64,000 bases of DNA, taken from contig CM068367.1 of the NCBI GenBank assembly GCA_034769895.1, forward strand, positions 351,107,111 to 351,171,110. The letters run 5' to 3'. The DNA comes from Magicicada septendecula. Its lineage: Eukaryota > Arthropoda > Insecta > Hemiptera > Cicadidae. The notes below the pieces were generated by a model. The model was given only the letters and a program-made list of their open reading frames with translations. It searched no databases and was not told where the DNA came from. This document shows positions 48,108 through 61,538 of this stretch, piece by piece (positions within the stretch are counted from its first letter, which is position 1; each line of letters starts with the position of its first letter). The position numbers and the translations under genes were made by a program.

Positions 48108-49195
48108 CGGGGATCCTACAGTCTATGCCGCATCCCTCATTTCGATCGCCATTTCTCCCTATCTTTCCAGTCATCGTCTTCAATAGCTCAATCTCTCATG
48201 CTTTTCCTAATTCCTGTTCTCCATTGTGTTGTCAGTCTTCATTTTCTTCTCCTGTTTTGTGGTGTGTAAGTCAATGCTTTCTTTGGCCATCGCTTCTCCT
48301 CCATCCTCATTACGTGACCATACCATAGCAACTGTCTGGATTCTATTCTTTCTGCTGTTGTAAATATGGGCCCTGTTTTCCTTCTTATATCTTCGTTTCT
48401 AACATGTTGCATTCTAGAAATATTACACGCTCTTGTTAAGAAGTCCATTTCCACAGTTTCTATCATCTTTTTCTCTTTATCTGAAAGTTGCCAGCATTCG
48501 CAGCCATAAGTTAAAATGGGCTCCACAATAATTGTGTAGATTGTCAGGTTAGTTTGAAGTTTCATTTTGTTCAAGCAAAGTAATGAGTTTAGGAAACAAA
48601 TAGCCTTTTTTCCCTGTTGTATCCTATTTTTGATGTCATTCTTTGTTGTTCCATCTTCTGAAATAATGCTTCCCATATATTTGAATTCGCTACACTTTCT
48701 ATGGATTTGCAGATCTGGGTCTTCTTCTTGCATGTCTCCTATTTTCAGATATTCTGTTTTAGTAGTGTTTATGTTTAGACCCCATTTCTCGTACTCCTCT
48801 TTCAATTTTCTAAACATATAGTCTGTGTCGTCCTCGTCATACGCTATACGTGATCCTGATCGTCGGCAAATAGGAGAGTTGTTAAGTACTGCTCATCCAT
48901 TTGAATTCCCATCCCTGATGTTTTTCTTCTCAGGTTTCTGTTGGCTTCTTGGATATATATTTTAAACAGGGTAGGTGACAAGCTGCACCCTTGCTTAAGC
49001 CCTTTTGTGGTAGGAAACAATTCTGACAGAACATTTCCCACTCTCACCAAACTCTTTGAGTCCTTATAGTATATGTTCCAGACAGAGCGAACATAAATTT
49101 TGCTCAGGCCAAACTTTGTTAATGTTTCAAAAAGTCTTTTTAAGGGCACTGTGTCGTAAGCTTTCTCTAAATCGACAAATACGAGGTGCGTAGAC
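48108..49195 (-). pseudogene. LINE reverse transcriptase, C-terminal third (RTE-like), copy 2
   Basis: In element order, from 49195 downward, the frame gives Val-Phe-Val-Asp-Leu-Glu-Lys-Ala-Tyr-Asp-Thr-Val-Pro (palm motif A). Next come Gly-Leu-Lys-Gln-Gly-Cys-Ser-Leu-Ser-Pro (motif B) and Phe-Ala-Asp-Asp-Gln (catalytic motif C, at 48856-48870). A one-base frameshift follows near 48852. A 192-codon frame (48817 to 48239) then reads Lys-Thr-Glu-Tyr-Leu, Tyr-Met-Gly-Ser-Ile-Ile-Ser, Tyr-Gly-Cys-Glu-Cys-Trp-Gln-Leu, and Trp-Tyr-Gly-His-Val-Met-Arg-Met. The catalytic Asp residues are intact, but the copy lacks the endonuclease and N-terminal RT, and the reading frame is broken. It is the same family as 26389-26959. 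Confidence 0.9.
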
Positions 49196-52100
49196 AGATA
49201 GAAGAATTTTAAAATTCCTTTTTAAAACTCCGAAAATTCCTGTAATTAAATTAAACTTTTCCAACATTCTGGCATGTTTACAATGTTTTAATCATATTGG
49301 GTAAAGTAACTAACGTTTGTTGAGCATAATTTTTAACCGTCACATTTAAATCCACTTCACTTGACGTGTGGACTGCACATGTTGCATAAGAAGCTTTCCT
49401 TATATTTCAACACTTTACGCCTGTAAGGATTTGGAAAAACCTTAAAAATGTCACCAGGTGTAATTAGTTTGTTAGGAATTAGGAAGAAGAAAACTGCCAG
49501 TCCATCATCTGAGTAACAAATTGAGTAATAAAGACGTTGACATAAATCGTATATTGAACTTGTTATAACAGAGTTCAGAAAAGCAATAACCTCTAGAGAA
49601 ACTCAGGACGAAGACTGTAATAAAGAATATTGGAGAATATGAAGAAAAGTTAAACGTACTTCAAATGAAATTTAAGGAAAGTTACAAATTAAATGAATTT
49701 TGCAGAGATACTTGAGAAACTTAATAAAACATAACTGTATGAAGTATATTGCGTACGGTTATTGAAACGTAACCGCAGAATTGAGAATAATTTATTTAGT
49801 CAGATTCGCAATGATTTATGAATAAAAAAAAAACACTAAAAAAAGTAGTGTTTAGTACTTTTCACTATTTTATTACTACAAATTTTAGTAAATACTAAGT
49901 ATTGGTGAGCCATGGCAAAAGTACAAAATTTTAAGTAAAGCTTAGCTTAAAAATGGAGGGAAGTTAAGACGTGTACTGGGTATAAGTTTGTGCGACTGTG
50001 TAGGCTACCAGGGGATGTTTCTTTAATTTTTTTTCAATTGAACCGTCGACATTCCCCTCCTTTAGGTCTCAGTTAAAATTGAAATATTGAAATTTTACAG
50101 ATATTAAAATGAAGTATTCCGAGTAATAGTAAATGCGTCATGGTAATATATCTAGCACAGTTCTAAACGCAATGGTGTAATCAATTCTAAAAGTTCTAAA
50201 ACAATTCAAAACGTTTTAAAACAATTAGATAGTAAATCGCTAAACCCAGCACCTAGTGTAGAGACCAAACTACAACACATGCTGTGAACATGTGCGGAAG
50301 CACAGAAGACTACAAAGGTTTAAACCAATAGACCTACCGATTAGATTTTGTAACTCTTAGTAGGAATGTGAAGCCCAGAGATATTACTGGGATGTCTAGG
50401 AAGCCTCGAGGTATAAGTTTTTCTGGGATATTACCCAGAATGACAGGTTCAGGCTAAAAATTACACAATTTCTACATATAGTCGAGTACATGACTGATTG
50501 TGTAATAAATGAAGTCAATAAAACAAAAAACTGTCTGATTTACAACCGTGCTATTGGTTACATACGAGGACGATGACAATACAGATTGATAACATCTCTG
50601 TAGAGTCAATACGAAAATGGAATGACAGAATCTTCTATTATTGGGACTTCGCTACCGCGTTTCATTTCCAGATTGCTCTGGCGCCCTGAGTCGTTTGTTA
50701 CTTACTACGTATAAGTGTGTGTGTGTGTGTGTGGGGGGGGGAACTTTTCCCTTTTTCCAAAAATTATTTCTAAAAAAAATAAACCAAACCTGTTCAATAA
50801 GTAGGTAAGCGTTTAGATGATTCTAAGAGTTGTACATACATTTAAATTAACTAATTACAATAAGCCTTGCTATTATGTTCAATCTATTATTTCATATGTG
50901 TGGAACCATAACTTGATTGGTAGGCTAAATAGGAACTATACCTTTAAGCATGCCAGCGTGAATTTTTTCATTACCTTTCGTTACCATTTAGTGCATCTGA
51001 GATTTGTCCAATAAGATTCAAAGCTACTCGTCGATTAATGATTATTATTAGAAAGTTATAAAATCAGTAGAACTAAAGATGATGAAGCGTCATAAGAAAT
51101 AATACATTTATTCAAACATCTGAAATAAAAACTAATTAAATTGATTTAAAAATTTTGAATAAAAAAGAAACTACGGTACACAAAAAATGCACTCAGGCAA
51201 TTTGGCAAAAACTCCTGAAAAAAGGATTTAGACTTCTATGTCATTATTCTAAGTCAGCTTTACGTATTTCCGTATTGTACGAATATGAACGTACGAATAT
51301 ATGCTAGTCTGTGCTATCGTTTTTAGCTTATCACTTATACTTATTTCTTAGAGTTTTGTAATCTGTCCTTCGGTTCTTGTTCCTCTTCTTCTCTTCTACG
51401 TTTCCAGCTCACCTTATTTATCGGTGGTGTCCTTTACTTAACTTCCTGTTATTATTATAAACTTACTCTTGCTTCACTTTATCTTAATACATTTTTTATT
51501 TCCATAAACAAACGATATGTTGTCACGTGTATCAATAAATACAGCAATTCCTTTTACTACTATCGGATAGTAAGTCGCGAGTTGCCTTACACGAGGTAGA
51601 AAACTGTGATTTCTAAAGCTATTCTGTCCCCAGTCCTGGCGAGGGAAAACTGAAAATAACCAGAAACAGAAGCAAGTAAATTATTCTAGTGCCGACAGCT
51701 GGCACAAAAACTGCTGCTATTGATTTAATACACGAACATTTCATTCTTCTAAAAACACTGCGTAGGAAACTGTCATTAGCATAGAACGTGTCGGCGGAAT
51801 TAAGACAGGAAAATCCACTAACTTACCCGGAAACGCGACGTTCTGTCTACTAACTGCGACGGAGAAATGTGAGCCTGCATAATTCAACAATGCAAACTAA
51901 GGACTTATACCAATATAACGGCCTTAAATTTGCTTGTACGTAAGTAGCTTCCTCTAACAAACGATGCCAATTTCATCTGGTTTGTGTTCTTCCGAAATTA
52001 GAATTCGATTGCATAATAAAATCGTATGTATGCTTGTGGGCGTGCAAGCATCCGTGACGCGTGTAGTGAAATTCTTTGCATACCCATTATAGACTTAGGA

Positions 52101-55100
52101 TTGAGGGAAAAGAATCCACAGTGTTTTAAGAAAATAGGTTCACCTGGCGTACATATATGACAAACAAATGCCAGTCTATATGTAGTAATATATGTTTTAG
52201 CATATCGTGAATTTCGGCGTCAGGAATAAGCCAATGGCTGACTGTCTAGAAAGTTAGTAATTATTTAAAGACGAATTACTTAAAATAATTTAACTTCATC
52301 CTCAGAGACTTAGCAGCCGTGTTTAATCCGCAGTTTTATCTTAATTGGAAAATATCTTCAGTAGTATTTTATATCATTACGCTACCAACGTTTAATGTTT
52401 ACAGATTTCGTCTTCTATCTACCATAATTATCTAGATTTTTTGTTGTTGAAAAGAAATGAAAATTAAATAAAAATTTCGGTGGTAATCTAACAAAGCTGA
52501 CGGCTAAATAGAAACTAAAATATTACAACTGAAATCTAATAAATAACGGCAGTGCTGGCAGAAGCCCGTCCACTGAATTCGAGATCCGTCACGGTCATCT
52601 TTTAAAGACATTTTTTATTAAGATTTTATTTCAATTGATCTAAGAGTTACTCATGCGTACTTACAAATACTCACATTCTAGGGTGCGCGTGCGCGCGCGT
52701 GTAATATGAAATTGACGTAATGTAAAAATAATTTTTTAAATTGTAGGCCTACCTTTAACTACATTATTTTTTGTGGACAAGAAACGGTAATGGCACAAGA
52801 GTATGACGATATCGTTTTGCATGATAAGGAAGCTAATAGGAACACAAGAGATAAGAATTAGAGGTAAATGTAGGTAAGACAGAACCTATATGTATTTGTG
52901 GAAAATAAGAAGATTTGATTTTGCTATCAAAGAGATGCAAAACCTATAATTACTTGCATATGTAACAACAAAATATCATAAGATAACAAAAAAGAAGGGT
53001 ATACAAGACAATAAAAGAAACAGTTCAGAGGTAATAACAGTATGAATGGAACGTCTCTTGAATACTACAGATATGAACGTTTTGGAGGCTAGCTGGTGGA
53101 ATTTCAAGGAGAAACATGACCAGGAATGAAGGAGTCCGAGAGACTGCGAGGTCTTCAACGCAAAACGTGATCGACAATGTAAAAACGAGACAGATGTGCT
53201 CTAGGACGGATACGTGGAAACGATTACTAAAACAGATCCTGCATTGGATGTTAAATGGGTGGAGGCGACGAGGTAGACCATAGAGGTAGAGGCTAGATAC
53301 GAATAGCTACAGAACGAGAATCGAAATCGGTGATTAGTTTAGACCAAAGGATATTCTGAGTACGCCCCAACACCCCCGCCACACACAATAATTCCTGGCC
53401 TGGAACTTGCAAGAATCAAGAGTCACAATTGAATATGTGAGATACTGAAGTTACTAACTAACTGAATTGCTGTAAAGTTAGATTAACTATATTTTCCATT
53501 GACTACATGAAGTGTTTTTTTTTTTTTTAAATGAGAAATGGACAGTTTATAATAAAACAGAGTTATTTTTTTTTTAATAATGACAACGATTACAGATAAC
53601 AGCGCTGAGGGCTGAGAAGCATTAACGTGACGTAAACAGTACGTAGGCTACTCGTAGCCGCGACTCCTATACATGTAATAAGTGTCAAAAACCCGGCTCA
53701 AGTAGGACAATGTCGCAACTGACGAGTCAGCTATTGTCGCTGTGTGAGAGAACAGGAATAGAACAACCACGCTCTACTGGGTAAAGGCGATAACAGATCG
53801 TTTATCTGAAAACATAATTGTGCAGTATTACGTTATGACGTCAATATATTGATACTAGGAAACTAAAGTAATTAAACACAGAAATAATGGTTTTAAATAA
53901 ATACGAGTCTCATCAATATGGTCGGGTGATGCTTTCTGCCTGTCTCCGGAAGTCCGAAATTAGTTTGTCGAGTGTTCGGGTATCACAGGGGTCAACAACA
54001 TAGTTATAGAAACTTTACAATACAATGGAAGTAGGTTTTCGTTTTGTTTCGTTGTCTGAAAATATTATCAACAATGAAGACTTTATGTGCAACAACTGCG
54101 AAACTTCACCTTACGTCTCTCTACAAGTTTTATAATTTCATTTAATAGTCTTTTCATTTCGCGCAGCCTGCATGTTACTAAAACAGTCACAAAACTCTCT
54201 AATGCTATGTATGTCTAATATTATTGTTATTATTAACTGTAAACGAATTAAAATGTTTATTGTAAATATCTGCAGACTATCGTTCCGATGTAACTGAAAC
54301 AATATTTAATATATTCCACATAAAAGGCCATACGCATTTCATAGTATACTTAGGGTACATTAAAGTACTCGTATATATTCATAATATACATAAAGTACTC
54401 GAAACATAGTATTCATAAGATGTGTAATAGTAAAACGTTTAAATTTAAAATGATGCGTACGTTTTATGTTTAACCGATAGTAAATAATGAGTCAAACGCA
54501 TTGGTTGTAATGTGAACCATAAACGTCCTAGTAAACTGATTTGTTTGTACACTTAATACGGTTTGATTTCTCAAAGATAGGCGTCTCCGTGCGAATTAAC
54601 CTTAGTTACAGGAATTCAAGAAGATAATTTCATATAATTATTAAATCACATAAATTCGTCATAGCAAGCACCTATTATTTCGAGTTACAGCCAGTGTAAT
54701 CTTCACTTTGTGAACGAAAGGAGAAGCAACGTAAGGCACAATATTTCGTCAGAAAGTTTATTTTAATGTTACAAAATTTTCAGTAGCTGCAAAATTATTC
54801 AGACGTGCCACCAGTGAATGTCAAAACACGATCAAGTCGGCAGTGGAGAAACGAGACAAAGGGACAGAAATGTATCTCGACAAAGGCTTAATTTCAACTT
54901 TATCGAACTCCGCTGAAGTTTAAAGTGCACTAATTACAGTACTTTATCAAGTACGCCAATTCCACCGCTCGCAGTTAACTAATAACTCCATATTGAAATT
55001 TGCTTTCCAGTTACAGGGACCGTTCACCGTTATAGTAAATGAAAAATTAAAAAAAATCCTCGAGTCGTTTCTCCGCCTCGTGTAGTGCTAAACACTTCAG

Positions 55101-56236
55101 TATTTAATGATAGTTAACTGAAGTACTTTTCAACCATTTGAGTGCATACTTAACGCTTGTTTGTCAGGGGAACTAAGATAAAAATATAAATCTCTCATCA
55201 AGTCGGCGCAATAATATGTCGCTAAGCATATCAATAAAACTTCCCCATTTCTCATGAGCAGACGATAGTCGGAACTTTACAAATGACTACTGTTAATCGG
55301 ATTGTAACCAGTTTGGTCATGTTTTATGGTCGTTACGTCATTATATTAATACAATTGTTATTGTTGTTCTATTACAACGGTGTAATCTTACGTCATTATT
55401 ATTCAAATAAAAATTTTATTAATAACGTTATTCTTACTATTATTATTATTTAATGTTTTTACCGTTTATTTTAATTTTGCGTTTTTTGTTCAATAGTTAT
55501 TGAAGCAAAGGCAGGTGGTACCAGAACTTCACAAATGACAGCGATAAATGGGGTAGAAACCCACCCTTCACAGATCCAATGCTTCTGCTTCCGGTCTCGT
55601 TTATTAGTGGTATCCCCTCCTCGCCCACCTGTGTTTGTTATAATAACCACAATAATAGTACTGTCTAATGTGTAAAGTGAGTTTTAAAATAAAATAATCA
55701 GGCTACCGTTAAGAATTCGTTTCAGAATTTGAATTGAGGCAACTCTACAGGATTTTATTTTATTTGTGGGGTGGGGTTAGCAGAGTAGCACTGTAACTCG
55801 ATTTAGTAAGATCTATTTATCCTACGTGTAATATAAAAATTAAATAAGAATTATTTTGAATATAAAAATACAGTAATTGTGATAAACAAAATAAATTCTT
55901 CATTAATATTTTCTCCTGTCCTTTGGGACGTAGTAATGAGTTGAAATTCTCAAACGTAGCAACAGTCAATGGTTAGTTAGTTAGTTGTCTAGGTTCTGCT
56001 TCTTTGACGGCTCACCTGGACGAAGTAAAGCTACTCTGGTGTCATCAGTTGCAGAAAGCACAACCTGGACCATCTAACCATTAATGGTGACTACCGTGGC
56101 AGTAATCGAAACCTTTGGAAATTTTAACAACTGACCACGGTCCAACAGCACGAAAGAAAATATTAATGAGAAAGTGATTCCGGAAATTTAAAATTTTTTT
56201 TTCTTCATATTGTTTAAATTAGCAGCCATCCTTACT
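49196..56236. other. Long unannotated AT-rich stretch
   Basis: A (GT)n-(G)n tract lies at 50715-50741. A short GC-richer patch at 53160-53330 vaguely suggests another LINE tail but is too worn to call. A patch at 55985-56150 (containing ccattaatgg and tgtcatcagttgc) looks like a repeat fragment. No gene was recognised on either strand. Confidence 0.4.
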
Positions 56237-56270
56237 TTTCTTTTATAAAATTGCTAAACTGCTATAATTG

Positions 56271-56318
56271 TTATTATTTAGACAAAGCTTTTCGTCATCA
56301 CTGACATCTTCAGGTCTT
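56271..56318 (-). ncRNA. Hammerhead-like motif (left arm)
   Basis: Read on the minus strand it has the same helix I, CUGAAGA, GUCA-GUGA-UGAC and GAAA elements as the motif at 37.9 kb, apparently unchanged. Confidence 0.38.
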
Positions 56319-56329
56319 AAACAACCTTG

Positions 56330-56376
56330 TTTAAGACCTGAAGATGTCAGTGATGACGAAAAGCTTAGTCGAACAA
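56330..56376 (+). ncRNA. Hammerhead-like motif (right arm), degraded
   Basis: CUGAAGA, the GUCA-GUGA-UGAC hairpin and GAAA are intact. The returning strand of helix I is changed (AGUCGAACA), which shortens the helix to about four pairs. Confidence 0.3.
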
Positions 56377-56412
56377 TAAAAATTATAGCAGTTAGCAAAT
56401 TCATAAAAGAAA

Positions 56413-59400
56413 TAATTTTAAAATTTTGTTAAACAAAATACATCCTTATATACTAACGAGGCTCATACAATTTAAAAAAATAAACTGTTGTAATCAACAA
56501 CACTGTTAACTCCTTTTCACCACGAGTTTTGCGTTTCAATGTTTATCGTGTCATGTACCTATTTTTCTTACATTTATATCGTACTTAATACAGTGACAGT
56601 ACGTTGATATGGAGAATTCTTTGCGGTGGCCTGTCTCGTGTCAAAACCGCGTAACACGCCGACGTCAGTGGTGTCAACTGTGGCAAATCATGATTAATGT
56701 AACGTTGTACCCGCTGACAAATTGCCAATGGTCGTTATAAAAAACGTATTTATGAAAGTTAACATCGGTCGTGATCACCTAGCGATAAAATCAAATTACT
56801 GAATTCAGTACGTCCTGTGGCCCTTTGCATTTCACGGTCGGTTAAATAGTCATTTGTTAAGTGAATGTTATCCATGCCAAACTGAACAGTGAGGATTAGC
56901 GTTCTCATCACAGGAACCTTGTGGAAAATTAATTTCTCGCTCCTTTTAAAATTTATCTTTTCATAGACAAGTTCTGCTGTTTAATGTGTCTATCGATTGC
57001 TACACAACGGGTACGTTCGACTTCACTGGGATCTACTGGCGGGCTGTATTCTGTTTGGAGTGCTGTTGTCCATTTTGAATAACGTAGATAAAGTAAACGT
57101 GATAATGTTTCCCCTGTTACAACGGGCGCCTTCGGATTTCTTAGGTTACAAGTAGTTCGGAATACCCTGCGTGTGGATAACACGTAGGCTACTCACCCTT
57201 CGCACAGTGTAGTTGACGTGCTCTGTTAAATAACCTAAATTTAACTTAGGCAGCGAGTCGGCTTAAACAAACAGACTAAAAGAAAACACGGTGACTCAGA
57301 TAACAAACAGAAAACAAATAAGTTTCTAAGAAATCACATTTTCTGTAGAGATGTATGTGTACTTCTTTGTTTAGTACATGAACATTCAGTATTAATTGAT
57401 TTAACATTAATTTATTATCATTATCAAGTACCAAAGAGTTGGTTTCATTAATTAGGCCTACATTATTGCAAACGAAATCTTGGTTCCACTTTTCGTCACG
57501 TCTAATGGAAAATTTAAATCACGTTTTCTTAAGTACCAAATGTATTCGAATTCCTCATTAAATCAATATACAATGGATTAGTAAAATAATCACTAATAAA
57601 AGGTGTAAGTCGAACGAATAACTTCAGAGAAAAGAATAGTCAGATTTCTTCAGGTTTATCTACTTCAGAAGCGTAAGAACGGCCAAATTTTAAGAGACTT
57701 TCAATGCTGAATGAGCAAATTGTTTATGATTTCAATTTTCTGTAGTGTATTTAAAACAATTTTAAAGTACGCTTTATTCTTCATTAGGTAACTATGAAGT
57801 TACAGAGATCGGCCTGCGACCCGGACAACGTGCACACACCAGGCGGTTAAAAGACGGGCCGCGCAGCGCAATGTTTGTCTGTCTGTTATTTTCTTTTCTA
57901 GAAAAGGTTAAGGTTTTCACGTTACACTGGATGCGTCTTCTATAATGACTGCAACACAGATAATTTGTGAATGTGAAATTAATATTTGAAAGGATAATCT
58001 GAAGTCAACAAAGACTGATCATATTTTCAATCACTCGAATGAAGATCATAAGGACAAAAGTATCTTACAAAGGACTCACAGAATTTCAAAAGGCAGTAGC
58101 ATGACATAGAATTTGGTATTACACTTTTTCTCTATAAGTTTGTAATTAACAAAAAAGACTAGCAGTAACTACGCTATTGTAGAAATAATTCTGATAAGTC
58201 ATTTTTGCACAAATTTAATGTACTCGGTTGTTATTAGGTAATAAAACTCTCATGGCTTAGCCTGTAGTGAAAGAGTCCATTGTTGCTACGTAAATTTTTA
58301 CTTCTAAGTAAGTGTATAAGAACATCTTTTGGAAATTTTTTTCAAATTTATAAAAGCTTTTTGTTCTCTATCGAGTCTCAGTTAATCAGCTCATCTTGCA
58401 ACTGCGCGCGTGCATGTCTTCGTAAGTACACAAACTTTTCAGACGTCTGATAGGACAGAACAGATTATTTGCAAATGAGATTTTAAAAGAGCGTGCTACA
58501 CAAGTCTTTGAAGCAAATGTTTAGGGAGAATTGCGTTTTCTACAGGAGCTTAAATAAATTCAGACCTACATTATACTGCAGTGGAATATTTTATGTAATA
58601 GTTACAAGTTATTTGAATTATATGAGAATTTTAGCAGCTGATTGAAGTAAGGTCTGAAACTTTGTATAAATCGTGCGTTTGTCTGTAATGTGTTGACAGT
58701 GACGTGTAAAAGACAAACGTGTATGACTTATCTTACTAAATAGCCGTATACATAGATAGCCTAGTTACCAAATCAACAGTCCACTGGCTAGGTAGTGTAA
58801 GAGGTAACAATTATTGAATTTTGAAGCAGTCAGCAGATATGGAAAGAAGTAGCTCATCAAAATGAATTTTTACCGTGCTAATTACTCCTCGCGTGCACGC
58901 GGGCAGATTTTAAAAACAACTGGTTCTGTACTTTACGTCATGAACGAACATGTTATGCAAATTAATATTAAAAATAGTTAAAACGAGGAAAACGATAGAT
59001 TTTAATTTGAATCAGCGTCATGAGATTGCCTAACGGGAAGTGTTCAAAATATAATGGCGGCGACGGACTTATCCTCATTTTAAGCATTTCCACGTTTACG
59101 TTAATTATATTCAGAATATAAAATGCAGTTACGACAAACAATTTTATTTTTCAGATATCAGAAACTTTTGCCTCGACTGTTTCGTGAGAATCGACTCAAG
59201 AAGACGTTAGGTACAATACACGCTGGTATGACGGTTTGTTTGTAAACAGAACAACCTGGGCAGAGAACACACGACGTGTGCGAGATGCGGTGCAGGTGTT
59301 AACTTAAGTATAAACACGTGTCGCGTTCCCCCCCCCCCCCCGGTATTCGTCTGACCGGAAGTTTGGAAGTTAACACAAACGGGAGTCGAAAGATCACGGT

Positions 59401-60800
59401 TTCAATCAAATTTTTACGTTCCTCTTGGAAAAATTACTCGATTTTAAATTTTATCACATACTGCGGCTGTCATACCTTTGATACATAATAAATTGGCTAA
59501 CGACTAACAGTTGTTACTTCGTGGCTTACATTAAATTGTACTATTACTTTCTTAACGTTGCTAATATAACTAATCTATAGCAAGACGATACAATAATTTG
59601 GTTAATAACACTGTTTAACTGCAGCGTAACACTTTTTTATCTGTACACATTAAAACGAACCAGTACCAAGATATTAGTCAAGAGATGTCAAATTTAATTC
59701 TCTTATAACGTTTCAGCTTTGTCCGTAGTACTATTCTCAAAAGCGGACAAGCGACAATGCGAGTACGTAACAATACGAGAAACAATTGGGCACAAAACCC
59801 CGACATGCGTTACAAGTACATTAGGTAGAACGTCAATTTAAATACGGAAAGTAGTTAGTTTATAAGGTATAATTGTAAAATTAGACTTTCATTATGTTTG
59901 TATTGGTTTTGTGTGAACCTCAACTATGTATCAACTTTGTTATTTATTATGTCTGTATGCTATTTATTTATTATATATTTTTCCGAAGCTAAAAATAAGG
60001 TTTACTAGCAAGACTAAACATGTACATTCCTATCTACTAATACAGAGATTTAGTTGTTATATACAAACATTAGTTTTGCGCTCTACAGAGCGTAAATATT
60101 AAATCTACTGTACATTTCTACACTATTAACATCTAGTTCGTCTGTATATCGTATAGTTCACAAATTTAATTTAAAACTAGGATTCAAATTGTGTATTCAA
60201 ACGAATCGTTCATTCGATAACAGATAGAAACATGAAAAGCTGTACCCGCGTTTGCAAAGGGATCAAAGACGATGCAATTTTTCTCTTCTCTGTTACTGAC
60301 TGAAGCTACACACAGTCTAAGTGCGGAATGCACAAACAACACAAGTACGCGCTTACCTGCGGCTTCCAGTAAACACAGTCTGCGCCAACCACTTACGGAT
60401 CACAACTGACTCGAGCGTCGTGGTGTATTTATTATTCTGGATGTCTGCGCTGTCAGCGATGCGCGCGCATACGCTCATTGTTGGTAATCCACATTGTCCG
60501 CCGTTCCTTTTGTTATTAAATGCAATTACGTATTGCAACCAACAAACGTGTATTATCATGATGTTTTTTCTATTATGACGTGCAATTACAATAGTCGCTC
60601 TTAAGCCGATTCTTAATTTTAATTATACAGTATTGATTAAGTTTTAAATAACGTTTCATCGTACTTCGGAACATAAACTACGCGAAGAAAACTGTATAAG
60701 GTATTAACCAGTGGAAATATCTAACGAGAAAATAAATAGTAGATTAATTATTTAATAGTCATTATTGAACGGAATACTTGGTATATAATACTAAATAATT
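56413..60800. other. Long unannotated AT-rich stretch with a poly-C run
   Basis: A run of 14 C lies at 59328-59341. A 76-codon minus frame at 56953-57183 and overlapping frames at 60.3-60.6 kb show no known domain. No transposon ends were recognised. Confidence 0.4.
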
Positions 60801-60965
60801 TATCATCATCATCATCATCGTTTGTGGCTCCACACTTCTGGCCCACGGGCCCTGGCCTGTTTAAAACTCGATTCCATTCGTCTTCATTCTAGTCATACAA
60901 TTTCTAGTATTAAGCCTTCCCAGGTTTTCATTCACCCATCCTTCAGTTTAATACTAAGTACTTTA
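60801..60965. other. Possible LINE 3'-end fragment with (ATC)n
   Basis: An (ATC)n of about 18 bp is followed by gtttgtggctccacacttct and ggcccacgggccctggcctg. The arrangement (ATC)n, then GTGGCxxCA, then GCCCTGGCCTG, is familiar from the 3' ends of insect LINE copies, but I cannot name the family. Confidence 0.3.
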
Positions 60966-61391
60966 CAGTGATTATAAATTATATGACATACAATAATAGT
61001 AACGACTCTCAATAATAAAATTATTTCAAACGTAATGGTGAGAATCGATATAGGTCATGATTGCCTGTGATCGATAGCTTAATTATAAAGCAAAAAAATG
61101 CTATGATCCGGGTATGTGGAAGAAGAGATTAAGGTTGATTTAATTCTATAGTTTCCAACATTATCTTTGTGCTGCCTGTTATGCACTAATATCTGCTTGG
61201 GATAAACTAAGTGAGTGAGCGGGTCATTCAATCGAAAGCTCAAAAGGAAACACAAAAGAGACGATAATCCATCGAAAGAATTCTCGGCACTCGTTTGCGG
61301 CATGTCAAAGCGAATCCATTTAGGTATGTTATTTGTGAGAATTTAGCTAACTGCATCGATTGTTGATATTATAGTACGGGACTTAGCATTG

Positions 61392-61538
61392 TAAGCTTCG
61401 AGGTTACGCATAGTAACAGCTCTTCCCCGCCCCTCGCCCTCCAGCGTTGTCGCACGTTACACTTGGTTATGCGTAGTCAAAGGCGGGGAGTGCGGGGAGT
61501 GAAGCGGCATGGCAATACCGCAGTCGCCTCGAAGCTTA
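61392..61538. repeat. 147-bp GC-rich element with 12-bp inverted ends
   Basis: The end taagcttcgagg (61392-61403) is mirrored by cctcgaagctta (61527-61538). The interior is GC-rich with GC-box-like ccccgcccct and ggcgggga words, in sharp contrast to AT-rich flanks. There is no clear target duplication. It could be a small MITE or a short CpG-rich regulatory block. Confidence 0.6.

Larger units (their letters stand above)
56237..56412. repeat. Palindrome with hammerhead-like cores, diverged second copy
   Basis: The left arm 56237-56324 and right arm 56327-56412 are separated by cc. The left arm is nearly identical to the 37.8-kb element, including ~30 bp of flank from 56203. The right arm has several substitutions and small deletions (cttagtcgaac in place of ctttgtctaaat). 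The central spacer differs in length from the 37.9-kb copy. Confidence 0.88.

Noticed and set aside
53160-53330. Possible LINE tail
   Set aside because: Only a few residues (Trp-Val-Glu-Ala-Thr-Arg) fit. The resemblance is too short to support.
55985-56150. Possible further hammerhead core (ctgatgacacc on the minus strand)
   Set aside because: CUGAUGA is present, but there is no GAAA at a workable distance and no helix I. It may be an unrelated repeat.
60321-60578. 85-codon plus and 68-codon minus frames
   Set aside because: They are overlapping opposite-strand frames with no recognisable domain, so chance is the simplest reading.
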